64,000 nucleotides of DNA from Tribonema minus. Lineage: Eukaryota; Sar; Xanthophyceae; Tribonematales; Tribonemataceae. Below are positions 40,269-52,600 of the stretch, piece after piece (position 1 is the stretch's first letter; the number at the start of each line of letters is the position of its first letter). The notes beneath the pieces were generated by a model that was not told the DNA's origin, did not search any database, and saw only the letters and a program-made list of their open reading frames with translations. The stretch lies in assembly GCA_017506865.1 (NCBI GenBank), contig JAFCMP010000523.1, positions 186,001 through 250,000 on the forward strand. Reading direction: 5' to 3'. Made by a program: the position numbers and the translations under genes.

Positions 40269-43200
40269 TTGAGCAGCTGCTGCCTGCGATGCCGCCACCT
40301 GCGCCGCCTGTTGCTGCTGCCGCTGTTGCTGCTGCTGCTGCTGCAGCGCCGCCGCCGCCGCCGCCTGCTGCTGCATCTGCAGCTGCAGAGCCTGCTCGCG
40401 CTGCTCTGCGAGCTGCTTCTCCTGCAGCTGCTGCTGCTGCGCGCGCTGGTCCGCCGCGAGCTTCAGCTTGAACTCCTCGAGCTGCAGCTGCTCGCGCTGC
40501 TGCTGCGCCTGCAGCCGCAGCTGCTGCTCCTCCTGCTGCCGCCGCAGCGCCTCCAGCTGCCCCGCCTGCTCCGCTTGCATCTGCACGGCCGTCTGCTGCT
40601 GCTGCTGCTGCTCCGCGGCGGGCGCCTGCGCCGCGGGCGCCGCAAACATCTGCGGCGCTTGCGGCACCGCGCCGTTGTCCGCGAAGAACTGCTGCTGGTA
40701 CGGCGTGGTGGTGTCGAGGCCGGTGCCGATGTTGGGCACCACCGATGGCTGCGGGGTGGCCTGCGCCATCATGTATGGGCTGCCGGAAGCCTGCTGCGAC
40801 GGCGAGCCCTGCCGCAGGAACTCTATGTGCGGCTGCTGCTGCGGCTGCTGCTGCTGCTGCTGCTGGACCTGCATGTGCAGATCGCCGCCGCCGCCGCCGC
40901 CGCCCATGCCGCCGCTGCTGCCGAACACCGCCTGGCCGGACTGCATCTGCGAGAACAGGGGGGGCGCGAGCGACGACGCGCCGCCCAGCTGCGACATGTC
41001 CATCACGGGCTGCGGCGGCGCCGCCGGCGCCTGCGCGAGCGGCGCCAGCTGCTGCAGCGCGTGATGAAAGGGGCTCGCAGTGGCCTGCGGCTGCTGCTGC
41101 TGCTGCTGAGCGCTGGCGGACGTCTGCTGCTGCAGCAGCGACTGCTGCGGCTGCGCCATGTGGCCGCCAGAACCGAGCTGCATGCTGGGGGGCTGCAGGG
41201 CGTCGTGATGGGCGCCGTTGGGGGCGAGCAAGGGGTCCTGTTGCGGTGCGGCGATGAGCAGAAGAGGAGCAAAAGTTTATCAGCGGCTGCCTGTTCAGTG
41301 TTCTGCAGCATCAGTGAAAGGATCAATGAGAGGTACCATGTGCCCTGCTAAATCCAATGTCATGTCGCTTCCATCATGTCTCACAGAAAAAGCACTGAGA
41401 GGCGTAACACATACTCGACGCTCAATCCTGCAGCAAATAATGGCAAAGGTTCAGCGTACTTTGTAGATCAAAACACTGGAGATATTTTGGTGCGCTGAGC
41501 CGAAACCAAGTAGAGGCACAGGATGGATGCAGCAGGTTAAGTATTGGGTTGAAGTCTTATTGCAAAATGGGAATGTGTATGTGTCATGTGAGAAATCATC
41601 ATTGCTCACGCATGTGCAGCAGTGATTGCGCGCCACTGATGGTTTCAGCTTTGAACGCTTTGGTAGGCTTGAAGTCCAAGAGTTACTTTCAACACATTGA
41701 TCAGCATTGCTCCATGCACACACAGGCCCATGTGAAAACTCAGAGAACAGAATGAGAAGTGAACACATCGGGAATTGCGTGATCAGAGGCATGTTTAAGT
41801 GAAGCAAGTATGAAGTGCGTGAGGAGTGGCGGCGGCGTGCTTACTGCTTGTTACTGCACCAGATGCCGCAGAGCATACTCCAGAGACACTATCGGACAAT
41901 ATTGGTCAATGGAAATGAATCAAAAGATTTTAGACCTCTAGGCGACATGGTGTGGTTAGCCGTCAAATTGAATGCCTTCCACCAATCGGTTGACAAGGGG
42001 ATGCATACGGTTGCAGGTACCAACGCACAAAACTCATGGCAACTCAATACAATGCGTGATGCAGGACATGCAGAAAATGGTGACATGAGCGAGTGAAGTT
42101 ACCAGGACGTGCCACAGTTGATGTTGCGCTCTCACAGCAACTTCAACAACATCATTCCTTGGGAGGAACAAAGACTAGACTACATACATTATAAACCACA
42201 AGATCTGCAGTAGTTTGCACGTGTCCGCTCATACTTTGGGCCTGCCAAGTGAGTACTTTTCAATCAGGGAACGTGCTACTAGCACTTCCAGGGAGCGCGG
42301 GGCGTGCAATGTGACCTGACGCATCAACTAGACGGAACATTAGGAAGGCAGCGATGTGACGGAGCCAGGGCATTGTGACATTTGCAGTGTCCTACATACT
42401 TCAAAGTACACTTTAACAATACTTCAATCTTGAAGAATTTTCTGTCAGGATGGAAAGTTGAACTACTCATGCGCAACTCGGCCTGCATACTGTTGGTCTG
42501 ACCACCTATGATTGTTGTGAGCAACTGTGACTTGAGTGCACGCGTGCACTGGAGCTCAAGTTGGGGGTGAGCACGATTGGAACATGAAAAAAATAAGAGA
42601 GGGCCATTGCACAGCTGCATGTTTAGTGCATACATACCTCGAGGTCCAACTCCATCATGTGCACGTGCTGCGCTGGTGAAACCCCTGCCGCCGCGTTTTG
42701 CATCGTCTCGAATGCAGTGCTCTGGATGAGTCCCAGCTCCTCAATCTAGACAAAGCAGACATGGCACGAAAACACAGTGAGGCAATGAGAAACCTTTGCA
42801 ACACCTAACTCTAACCCTAATGCTATGCCTTAGGCAACGCGCGGCGCGAAACCTGCTCCAACAACACCACTGTGCTAAAGCTTCGCCGAGTCGATTCGTA
42901 AAAAGTGACGATGGATCTGCCATGAGCTAAGCAGCATGAACACGCGGTCGACACTTCAGAGTCCTGAACAGAGTCTTTTCTCATGTATTGCTTATTGATG
43001 CCGTTGCGGTGGCATTCCTGTCCTACACCATGCACCAGCTGAAGAAGCGCATGTAAACAGGGCGGTACAGTCGATGCCACCTGCGCACACTAGCCCCTAC
43101 ACACGCGCCCCTTTCGATGGCACACGCCTATATGCACCATCGTGAACTTCAAGTAGAAACAATCCGCCGCGGCGACGCACCTGCTGGAACGACACCGCCT

Positions 43201-44653
43201 GCGAGTCCGCGGCATCCTTCGAGCGCGTCTCCGCCTGCTCCGCCTCGTACACGCGCTGCACCGCGTCGAGCAGCTGCTGCGTGATGCCCTCGCCCGTCGC
43301 CGCGCCGTTCTTGCTCACCCACTTCTTCTGCGCGCTCGAGTTGAAGCGGTTCTTGACGGCGTTCTCCGTGCGCCCCGGCAGCAGCTTGGCGATCTCGCAC
43401 CAGCGGTTGCCGAGCCGCGCCTGCGCCTCGAAGATCACCGTGTCCTCTTCCGGCGTCCACGTCGAGCGCTTCAGCGCGGGGTCGAGGTGGTTGAACCAGC
43501 GCTCGCGGCACTGCTTGCCGATGCGCCCGGGCAGGCGCGCCGCGATCGTCGACCACTTGACCTTGGCAATGCCGCACTCCTCCACGCTCTCGCGCACGAC
43601 GCGGTCCTCCGCCTCCGTCCACGCGCCCTTGTGCAGCCCCGGGCGCAGCGTCTTCTTCCAGCGGTTCAGGCACTGCACGTCGGTGCGCGGCGGCTGCGCG
43701 TGCGGCTGCGCCTGCGCGAGCTCGTCCGCGACCAGCTTCCAGTTGCGCGACCCGTGCTTGTCGACCACCGCGCGCAGCCGCGCGTCCTCCTCGGACGTCC
43801 AGTTGTCGCCGTCGCCGCGGTTGCCGGAGCCCGAGCGGCTGCGCGCGCTCGCCCTGGTCCCCACCCCCCTGCCCCCCCCCTCCGCCGCCTCCGCCGCCGT
43901 CTCCATTCCCTGCAGGTCCTGCTCCGACTCCCAGCTGCCGCTGAGGCCGCCGCCCACGCTGCATGTGGAGCTGATGGAGGCCATGGAGGACACCGAGGTG
44001 CTGCGCGTCAGGGTCGCGCTCACGGCGCACGCCGCCGAGAACGCCGCGCTGCCGATGCCGCCGCCGCCGGCGGCGGTGGTGACGGCGCTGCTGCTGGCGC
44101 TTGCGCCCGGTGCGCCATTGCTGCCGTCGGTGCCCACGCTCGTTGGCGGCGTGGATGGCGGCGGCATCAGAGCCGCTTCCGTGAACGCGTGCGACAGCAT
44201 GCCGGTTGGAGCCTCACCGGATCCGCCCCTGTCCCTTGCTGGGATGTAAGACTCCCCCGCTGCAGGTGGGTGCAACTGCATTATGACGGGCGGCGGCGTG
44301 CCGTGAGTCTCGCTGCCGCCGCGGCTGCCATCGCCGCCGTTGGTGGGCGTGGAGCTCCAGGGCCCGGGCAAGAGACTGGCTTTCATAGCAGTGGGGGAAG
44401 GTCGGCTGTCCCTCCTCTTGTGCCCAGGCCTGCTGCTGCCGCTGGAGAAGCTGTCCGTGATGAGGTCAGCGTCCAGAGAGGGCGTGTTGCGCCTGACCAA
44501 ACTCTGCGGCGACTGCGCCGCGCCTCTTTTTTCTGGTGCTCGTCGTGGAGAGGGCAGCGACAGGTCCAGGCCTCCAGCAGGCTCGCTGCTGGGCGCAGTC
44601 TCCCTCAGCAAAAAGCCATCATGCGGGTCCATTGCGTGTGGAGAAGCTTGCAT
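38139..44653 (-). CDS. MYB3R: R1R2R3-type MYB transcription factor with Gln-rich C-terminal exon
   Basis: Modelled exons are 44653-43181, 42745-42638 and 41237-38139, joined in phase 0 at GT-AG sites, giving about 1559 aa. The frame is open upstream to 44887 without an ATG, so the start could instead be at 44632 or in an unseen upstream exon. Three MYB repeats span about 283-445: [18 protein letters not shown], then [19 protein letters not shown], then [20 protein letters not shown] followed by [15 protein letters not shown]. This is the c-MYB/MYB3R arrangement that in plants and animals controls G2/M genes. Exon 3 encodes about 1030 residues rich in Gln, Ala, Met and Pro, with one ordered island containing [20 protein letters not shown]. 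The Gln-rich part is probably a transactivation or condensate-forming region (inference). Intron 2 is 1400 nt and could hide a further small exon. Confidence 0.87.
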
Positions 44654-46167
44654 GCATGAGAGCGTCAGCGTGGCGATGCCACACGGCGAGCGGCACCTTC
44701 TGCCGGTGCCTTCCGTGTGCGCTCTGCACTTCTCGGCGGAGAGAGCAGCGAACCCTCGCTTGCCGCCTGCCTGTTGAGGTGGAGAACTGTGCCAGCTCTG
44801 GTGCTCGTCCTCAGCAGGGGCCAGGTCAGCTGATGCCTGCGGCGGCGGCTGCTGCTGCTCCTGCCCCCGCTGCAGCCAGGGAGGCACGCGCGAAACTGAT
44901 GAAAACCGAGCTCACGCGTTTGTGAGTGGCGCACGATTTTTTTGCGCGACGCGAAAGTCTAGTAGAGACTGCAAGGTGTGTCACGCCAGCGCTGCCTAAA
45001 CTGAGACTGGCTGCGGCGCCAGCGAGGCGACATTTGCTGAGTTCATGCGTGTGCCGCCCCAAAAAAAAAAGCCAGAACCCACCTGTGATAATGATGATCT
45101 GGTGACAACCACTTTAGCTGCGTGGTGCGAGATCGGAGTTGAGGAAACGATCTCCACTGCTGCTGCAACCCTCAACCTCTCTCTCCTTCGTCGGTGGCTG
45201 GCTGGCGCAAAACTCTGTGAGTTTTGATTGATCGCGCGCGATGATGCTCAGGAACCTCTTTGCAACTGGCAGCAGCTCTTGAGACGCAAAGGGTTTGGCA
45301 ACAGCTGCTGCTTCAGCAGGAGAGTGTTCTGACTGGCGATCTGTGGCGCGCAGGCGAATGGAGAGCGCAGATAAAAACTTCTTGCCGCCTATCTATGTCT
45401 ACACACACAGCGTCATCAACTGATCGGTGTCATACACGCAGGTGATGACTTTTTTTGTACCACTAGCAATGAAGCCAGCCTGCGGCACCGCTCATGTCCG
45501 GCAAGCCTATATCTGCTTCGCGCTCTGGCGGCCTGGCACACTCGCGCCGTTGCACATCCGCGTCCTGGGATGCCTGTTTGAGAAATCATAGATGGCACAA
45601 ATCACATGGTTTGCTTGTCGTCAGACATTAGCGAGACGCGATGGCATAGCACAGGCTTCGCTGCGCGTCGCCCTGGCTGACTGCGCATCTCGCAGGAATG
45701 ACGCTCAGTGGATATCTCCACACACATACTGGTGTGATTCCCCTCCGTCGGATATTAATCTCACCGCGATCTTCCTGCAGAAGGCTGCGCTCAACAGATG
45801 CGATGCCGACGCGGGCCTGAGGCGGCAGGGTGTTTGCAGCAGTACAGTCCTTTTGGAAATACAGGGGTGCAAAGTTGTCAAAGTTGTCAGTTGTTTGATG
45901 CATGCACAGAGCACACCGATCTATCGAGATGCTGCAAGATGCATCGAGGTTCGACAAAACTTCGTCCTCATCCATCATTGCTTGCCATGGCCATGGACAT
46001 TGCTTGGCCATGGACTTCTGCCCTCTGCGCCCTACATACAGTCACACAATCACATGATATTCTTTAGCGTTTGGACTCTCTTGATCAAAACATTGTGCAT
46101 ACGCACCAGTACACGTCAAAATCGTCGCATGTAGGTCATAACGCTTATGCAATGCCGGGCAAGTCCA
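44654..46167. other. Intergenic region upstream of the MYB gene
   Basis: It lies between the MYB start and the 3' end of the next minus-strand gene, and so should hold the MYB promoter and 5' UTR. A 180-codon plus-strand frame at 45592-46134 has no domain-like sequence and ordinary composition, and is not called a gene. Confidence 0.4.
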
Positions 46168-46198
46168 CTTGAGTGTACTTTTATTATCTTGAGTGTAC
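46168..46198 (-). mobile_element. Micro-insertion: 9 nt of retroelement tail with 11-bp duplication
   Basis: Read on the minus strand, GTACACTCAAG is followed by ATAATAAAA and then GTACACTCAAG again. The middle nine bases equal the last nine of the short family-1 element. The flanking perfect duplication begins with GTAC. This looks like an extremely 5'-truncated insertion. Confidence 0.75.
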
Positions 46199-46547
46199 TT
46201 GTCAGTAATTTGGTCGCTCACCATCGAATGCATACAGAAAGGATTTATCATAAAGAGAACGTTAACATACACCAGCCACGGCCATCGACAGCACAAAAAT
46301 TGCTGACACATAGTATACCGCACGTATGTAATGATGGTAAACATACAGAGTCACTGAGATCCGGCGCGCCACCGTCTGCCAAAGCTCGAGACACTCAGTT
46401 ACAGATATGCACGTGAGCATCTATGAACTGGTGCACCGCAGCAGTTTGGCGCAACAGCGGCGTCAGCACAGCTCCACGTATATGTTGCTCAGTGGACGAA
46501 GAGCAGCAAGGCAGCAGGGGCACCATTCCCAACAACACTCCAAAATA

Positions 46548-46605
46548 GTACAACCTACAACATGGCATTTCCGCAGCCACAAGTGGAATATAATAAAAGT
46601 ACAAC
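46548..46605 (+). mobile_element. Truncated family-1 element with 7-bp duplication
   Basis: The insert is 44 nt (46555-46598), the family-1 3' end from CTACAACATGGC to AATATAATAAAA with one substitution from the copies at 17-19 kb. It is bounded by GTACAAC on both sides. It lies about 80 bp past the end of the SWI3 gene, in the opposite orientation. Confidence 0.82.
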
Positions 46606-46672
46606 TGACATGTGCACTGAACTGTACAGTATTGCAGGCTGCATGCTGCAGCGCTCATTGTATACGCGCTCT

Positions 46673-46677
46673 TTACA
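46673..46677 (-). terminator. Candidate TGTAA polyadenylation signal for SWI3
   Basis: TGTAA on the minus strand starts only 7 nt after the TAG stop. It is unusually close to the stop. A second TGTAA lies near 46398-46402 and would give a more normal 3' UTR, so the nearer one may not be used. Confidence 0.3.
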
Positions 46678-46684
46678 AGGTAAC

Positions 46685-49600
46685 CTACAACGCATCTCTG
46701 CTGCTGTCGCCCCCGCCACCCGCGGCAACGCCGTCAGCCTCTGGCAGCGGCTGCTGCCACGCGCGCATGCGCGCTGACTGCAGCTCCCATGCGCCGCGGT
46801 CCATGTCACCAAGCTGCGCCTGACAGACGGCAACAGCAGATGCAGTGACAGCGATTGCACGTCAGAGCCCCATGCGCGACTGATTATTTCACAAGCATAC
46901 AAGTACAGTAGTTCAAAGAGCATGACAGCTGCCCTGCAAGGCTGCATACCGCTGTTCTCGGTGGTTGCTCATTGTGGGGCCCCCTCTGACGTACCAGGGG
47001 ATCGTCATGTGCAGTGATGATCATCAAGGCAAACGCGCTGAGGGCGGTCGACGTAGTCCACATGCAACGGACGTGCGCGCCGTGCCAGCCTGCCGTCCAG
47101 CGGCGCAAGCGGTTTCAGGCTATGCTGGCAACACGTGCTAATGCGGACTTCTGGAGATATCTGAGTGTTGACCAGAGGCAAGCCTGGTGGCGGTGATCAC
47201 GCGTGACCACTTGCAGGCAGGTTCACGCGTTAGTCATTTCAGTCAGTCCTCGTCAAGCATTTCATATCGTGTCACTACCAGGCACAGAAGACCAAGAAAC
47301 TCCGTCTCCTGGCAGTGACAGACTATGTCGCTGTTTAACCTGCACCTTTGCACCAACAGCACAGAAACCTGTGCCCCATAGCAGCGATGCCCATGCGCGG
47401 CACTGCTTGCTAGACAGTAAAAAAGGTACACACACTGCACGCTCACGCAGTTACATGCCCTATGCTGCTGCAGTACTGCACTACACACATACACAGCCCA
47501 CGCAACCACCAGCGACAGCCGCGCTGCAGTGCAGGTGGCAGGGTGAAGCGCGTTCAAACTCACTCGCATACTGCGCTGTACGCAACACTCATTGTACTAG
47601 TTGTACACGTGCGCACATGCGAGGCCATCAGCGACAGCGGCACGTCACCTGCAGCAGCTCGTCGGACTCGCGTAAGCGACGCTCCTGTGCCTCCAGCGCG
47701 CACAGCCGCGCCTCCACGAGATCGTCCGCCGCGGCCTGGATCTGAGTCGCGTTCGGCAGCAAGCGTGGCGGCGCTCAGCATCGTGCAAACGGCTGACTGC
47801 GCATGCGCTGCGCGTGACGCGCCAGGTCGTGGCGGTGATGCATGTGTGGCAGAGGAGACGCGCCCGGCGAGTTGAAGTTGTGTGGCGATGCGGGCGCATC
47901 TGACACTTGAGCATCTGTGCCGATATGTGCACTTCGGATACTGCCTTGCCCAAACCTGTGCCTGTTGGTAGTTGGAAGCGCGTGGCAGTTGGAAGCGCGT
48001 GGCTGGCATGGCGCAGGCATCGTGCAGGTTTGCGCAGCTCATGCGCCGGCCCGCAAGTGCCAGAAACCACGCATCCTCTTCAGGACTGCCAAATGCTCCG
48101 CGGCGAGATTCAAGATGGGCGGGCAAATCTGGCTGAGTGTGCGCAAGTGCTGCACGGTAGGCGGCGATGGGTGGCACGCGCCAACGACACCACGCTCGCA
48201 TGCGCATCAGCACAACCCAAACACACGCAAGCGCGCAGCGGCGCCGCCGCCGCGTCCTCACCTCGCGGTGCCGCGCGCGTGCCAGCGCCCTGCCCTGCAG
48301 CGCCGCAAAGCTGAGCACTGGCGCGCCGGCGCCCCCCATCTCGTCCGCCAGCCGCAGCAGCCCGCGCTCCGCCGCCGCGGCGCCGCGCTCCCTCTGCGCG
48401 CGAGCGCCCTCGCCGGCCGCGCCCGCCGCTGCCGCCTCAGCGCCAGCGCCGCCGTCTGAGGGCGCTCTGTCGCTGTGGTCAGCTGCGTCAGGCGCGGCTT
48501 CCTGCTCCGGCTTCACGGGGAGTGTTGAGTCGTGCTGCTGGGGGTTGCTGGGATGAGCGTCACCGCCCGCTGACAAGGCAACTTCAAGCGGGCCGCCGTC
48601 CGTCGCAATCGCCGTGGCTTCATCGCTGTCGTTCGGACCGCCGCTGGAAGTGGCTGCGTCCTCATGCTCGAGCTTTGCGACTGCAGTCACCGCAGCTGCC
48701 AGCGCCGGCGGGTCCCGATAGGCGAGCGCTGCTGCCAGCGATAGTCGCTGGACTTCTGCCTTAGCTGCCCGTGTTGCCGCCGCGAGCGCCTGCACGAAGC
48801 ACCGTATGGCGCAATGGCGTGTGTTCATTCACGTCATTTGCGCAATGGCGTGTGTTCATTCACGTCATTTAAAAAACTTAAATTGCTGCACGCAAGGAAG
48901 GTTTTGAAATAAATGAATGAAGTATGGACAGTCAGAGATGAATTCACCAAACCATGATCGACCGCTGCATGAACTGGAGTGGCCGCGTTTTGCGATGCAA
49001 GTCTGCGCGTTACATACAGCAACTGTGGAAGTAGCATCAGCCCTTGGCACAGCTCTCGGCATGTGAGTCAGAGTCTGACTCAATCGCGGTGCAGCATCAG
49101 CATACAGCAACGCTCATCAAGACCGGGCAGCATGGTCATGACGCTGCTGGTGCCGCTGCTGCTGCGCTTGTGTGTTGGTGCACAAGCCGTACATGCACGT
49201 ATTCATGTGCCGCAGCAGCGCCATTGCGGCAGAGACGTTGCATGGGCACTCAACAACTGCGGGCGTCTATGATGAACCATCGCTCATCATTCAATCTTGT
49301 ACAAAGCATGATGTAGCCTCGTGGCGCTGGCTGCCGGTGCTGTCTGCACCTGGCTCAACAGCTGCAAGTCCGTTATAGACGCAGCATCACAATCAATACC
49401 TGCAGGTTCGATACCTGCAGGTTCGAAGGTAAGGTCTAGGAGGGTCAAGTGCTGGTTCAAGCAACACAGGATGTTCTGAGTGCAAATTTATCTGCATCAC
49501 CGCAACCAGTCAAAACTTGTCGAAAACAGCAACAACACTCAGTCCGGGCCAGCTCCAACGCGATGGGCAGACTGAGCCCGAGTACGTAGGGAGTACACCA

Positions 49601-52600
49601 CAGTACAGACAGTTCATCATAGTACGCAATATATACAAAATATATACATGCCTCGAACGCTAAAAGCTCGCACACAGAAGTCTTTTTGACTACTGTGGAT
49701 ATGGTGGCACTGTTTGACTGATAGCCAATTGCTGCAGCAGCGGCGACCACGGTTATTGGTGGAAGGCATTCAATTTGACGGCCAACCACCCCTTGTCACC
49801 CAAGTAGAGCTCTACGACCTTTTGATTCGTTTTCATATGTACTTCAGAGAAGTACACTGAGACAGGAACAGCATCTCACCGCAGGGTTGCAGCGGCTCAG
49901 CAGCGTCTCCACGAGCAGCAGCGCCGGTGGCGCAGGCGCCGTCAGCGGCGCCAGCAGCCCTTGCGCCGCGCGCTCCGCCGCTGCCGTGGCCGCGCTGCGC
50001 CGATGCGGCAGCACCGGAGGGGCGTCCACGCAATCTCGCGCAGCCGGCGCCGCCGCGTCTGCCTGCTAATGATGAGCGGCGGCGGCAGGCACGGTGGCGA
50101 CAATTGAGGCTGCTGCGGTGATGCGCACATGCGCCGCGTGACAGCGGACGCCCGCTCTGCATGCCATCTGCGCGTACGAGTTGAATTGCATGCGCGTGCC
50201 CTCAGACGCGCTGCAGCGGCGCCGCCGCCGCCGCGCCGCCGCCGCCGCACACGCTGAGCCATGGGCACGGCGGGCGATGTGAGCCCAAGAGTACGGCGCC
50301 GCTGTGAGCTCGGAGCGCATACCCATGCCCCCCTCCCCCTGTGTGGGACCGTCATCGCGAGCTGCGAGCCCATGGACACATTATGGCAGTGCGGCGCGCG
50401 CACATACCTCAGCGACGTGCTGCGGCGGCGGCGGCGGCGGCTGGTGCCGCGCTGCGCTGATGATGTCCGCCACGGAGAGCTCCATGAAGCGCTTGAGCGC
50501 TGCGCGCGGCTCCATGCCCATCTCCTCGCCGACTGCGGGATAGGGGCGGCAACGCCGGGCGGTGAAGCACGCGCTCGCGCGCCCTCGCATGCATGACAGT
50601 GCGCCACAGGGCTTGAGACAGGGTCGCTGCAGGCAGGCTGTGCATGGAGCGCGCGAGGGGCCAGCTGCTGTGTTCACACGCCCCGCAGCGGAATGGCCAT
50701 TGGCGAGAACTGCTTCGCAGGACTGCGCGTGAAGTACGCCCACTGCCCACTCCTACACGCATGATACAGGCCATTTTAGTGCGATGGGCGAGCGTGTGTG
50801 CAATGACTGTTCACGTTGAGAGCGCAGCAGGGCCCGCGTGCACGCCGCCGCCTGCCACCATCCTCAATGCAGACACTAGCGGGCGCTACCGCAGCAGCGC
50901 TCCACATGAGCGCGCGCTGCGCCCGCTGCGGCACCGTGCACCCTGTGCGCACACGCTCTGCTCCCCCCCCAATCATGGCAATGGGAGGGCACGAGTACTG
51001 TCACCCGAGCCCGCAGCAGCGCTCGGCGGCAGCGCGCCCCCCCCCCTCTCTCACCTTTCCGCCAGTCCGAATAGCGCGTCGCGAGTTCCATGAGCCGCCG
51101 CGACTGCTGCGGCCCCCACTCCTCCTCCTTGACCCCAACCGCCGCCGCCGCCACCCCTGCTGCCGGCGCCGCCGCCGCTGCTGCTGCTGCCGTCGCCGTT
51201 GCCGCTGCTGCCGCCGCCTGTGCGCGGGCCAGCGCGCCGACGCCGCCGTTGAGCGTGGGCCAGAGCTCCGTGGGGGGTGGTGGCGGCCGCGGCGCAGCGA
51301 GCGGCGCTGTCTGCCCGTGGGGGACTGTCAGCAGCAGGAGGCGGTGGCGCGGCGGCGCGGTCAGCCCCAGCACGAAGGGAACCACCGTGTACAGTGTTGC
51401 TGTACAGTGCTTCAAGTAGAACATGGGGGGGACTTTAACAGGGCACGCAGCAACATCTGGCTGGCCCGCATGAGCTCGACTGCTGGAATGAGGCGCCTGC
51501 GCAAGCGCTGCGCGGCGGCGTAGAGCGCGCACGTGCTGCTGCGCGCAGCTGATGCGCGGCGTGCGTGCGCATTCAGCGCGCGGCGCGCGCGCACAGGGGG
51601 GGGGGGGGGGCTGAACTCGACAGCAGTTCACATACGTATTGGGATGAACGCACTCACATTCGGCACCGCTGGGTTCAGCACACGCAGTGCTGCGAGCGGC
51701 GGAGACCATGATGGTGGACGCAGACGTTTGGGAGCATGATCTGCAATTGCTACATAGCAGATGCCTGGCCGCAAGTGTTGTGACAAGTGCTGCTGTTAAA
51801 TAAGCTTATTTGACGTCAAGCACAACAACACAGCGCTCAACACGCACCGTAGCCGTAGTTGATGATGCCGTACGTCTCCAGTAGCTCGTGTATTCGAAGC
51901 ACGGCCCCGGCGTCCACGGCCAGCCTGCGTGCGTCAAACGAGGAGGGGGGGCAGCACACGAGGCCGGGCGCTGAGCGTGTGATGCAATAGCAGCAGCGGC
52001 GCAAGGGCGCGTTTCTTCAAAAAGGCGCTGTGGCTGCGCCGAGTCCTCCCCTGGACCTCAGCAACGTCAACTTCAACATTGCATAGGCGGGCGCGCCGTG
52101 CCCGCGTCGTTCATCTTCGCGTCAGCGACAACGTACGGCACATGTACCCAGTCATATCGTATGAGCGCTGAGCATGGGATGCAGCTGCAGCGGGCGTTCA
52201 CGCGGTGCAGCACATTGCACTAGTGAAGGTGACCTGTTCGGTGGTTTGAGTTGCAGCTTAACCGAAGGTAACTCGGTAGGGGCGCGCGTGGATCGAAGAT
52301 GAACCAAACCAAACCGAACACCTTCACTACATCACACTGCCCGTGCCGTCCATTTATGCGATTACTCCATGCGGTATACGACTGCTACATACAGTATACG
52401 ACTGCTACATACGGTATTAGTATGAGTAGCCCATGCGCACGCGCTGAGCAATGATGACGCCGCGGCCTCACCGCCGGCGGCACTCCGTCGCCGTCACGCA
52501 GGCGGCGCCGGTGGAACCCGTGGTGGCGACGCGCTCGCGCCACAGCTGCACCATGTAGTTGCGCGCCTGCATGTACAGCTCCGGCGTCTTCTCGGGGCTG

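Noticed and set aside
39057..41351. Plus-strand open frame of 764 codons
   Set aside because: It is the antisense of the Gln-rich MYB exon. CAG/CTG repeats are free of stops in several frames, and the product is Arg/Leu-rich nonsense with no domain.
42803..42822. Telomere-like CTAACTCTAACCCTAATG
   Set aside because: Only about two degenerate units, inside an intron of the MYB gene. It is not a telomere or a convincing interstitial array.
45592..46134. 180-codon plus-strand frame between MYB and SWI3
   Set aside because: There is no domain-like sequence or splice context, and it lies in the expected MYB promoter region. Long chance frames are common at this GC content.
49400..49432. tRNA T-arm-like sequence GCAGGTTCGATACCTGC
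   Set aside because: It arises from a 17-bp tandem repeat in a SWI3 intron. No acceptor stem, D-arm or anticodon arm could be placed around it.
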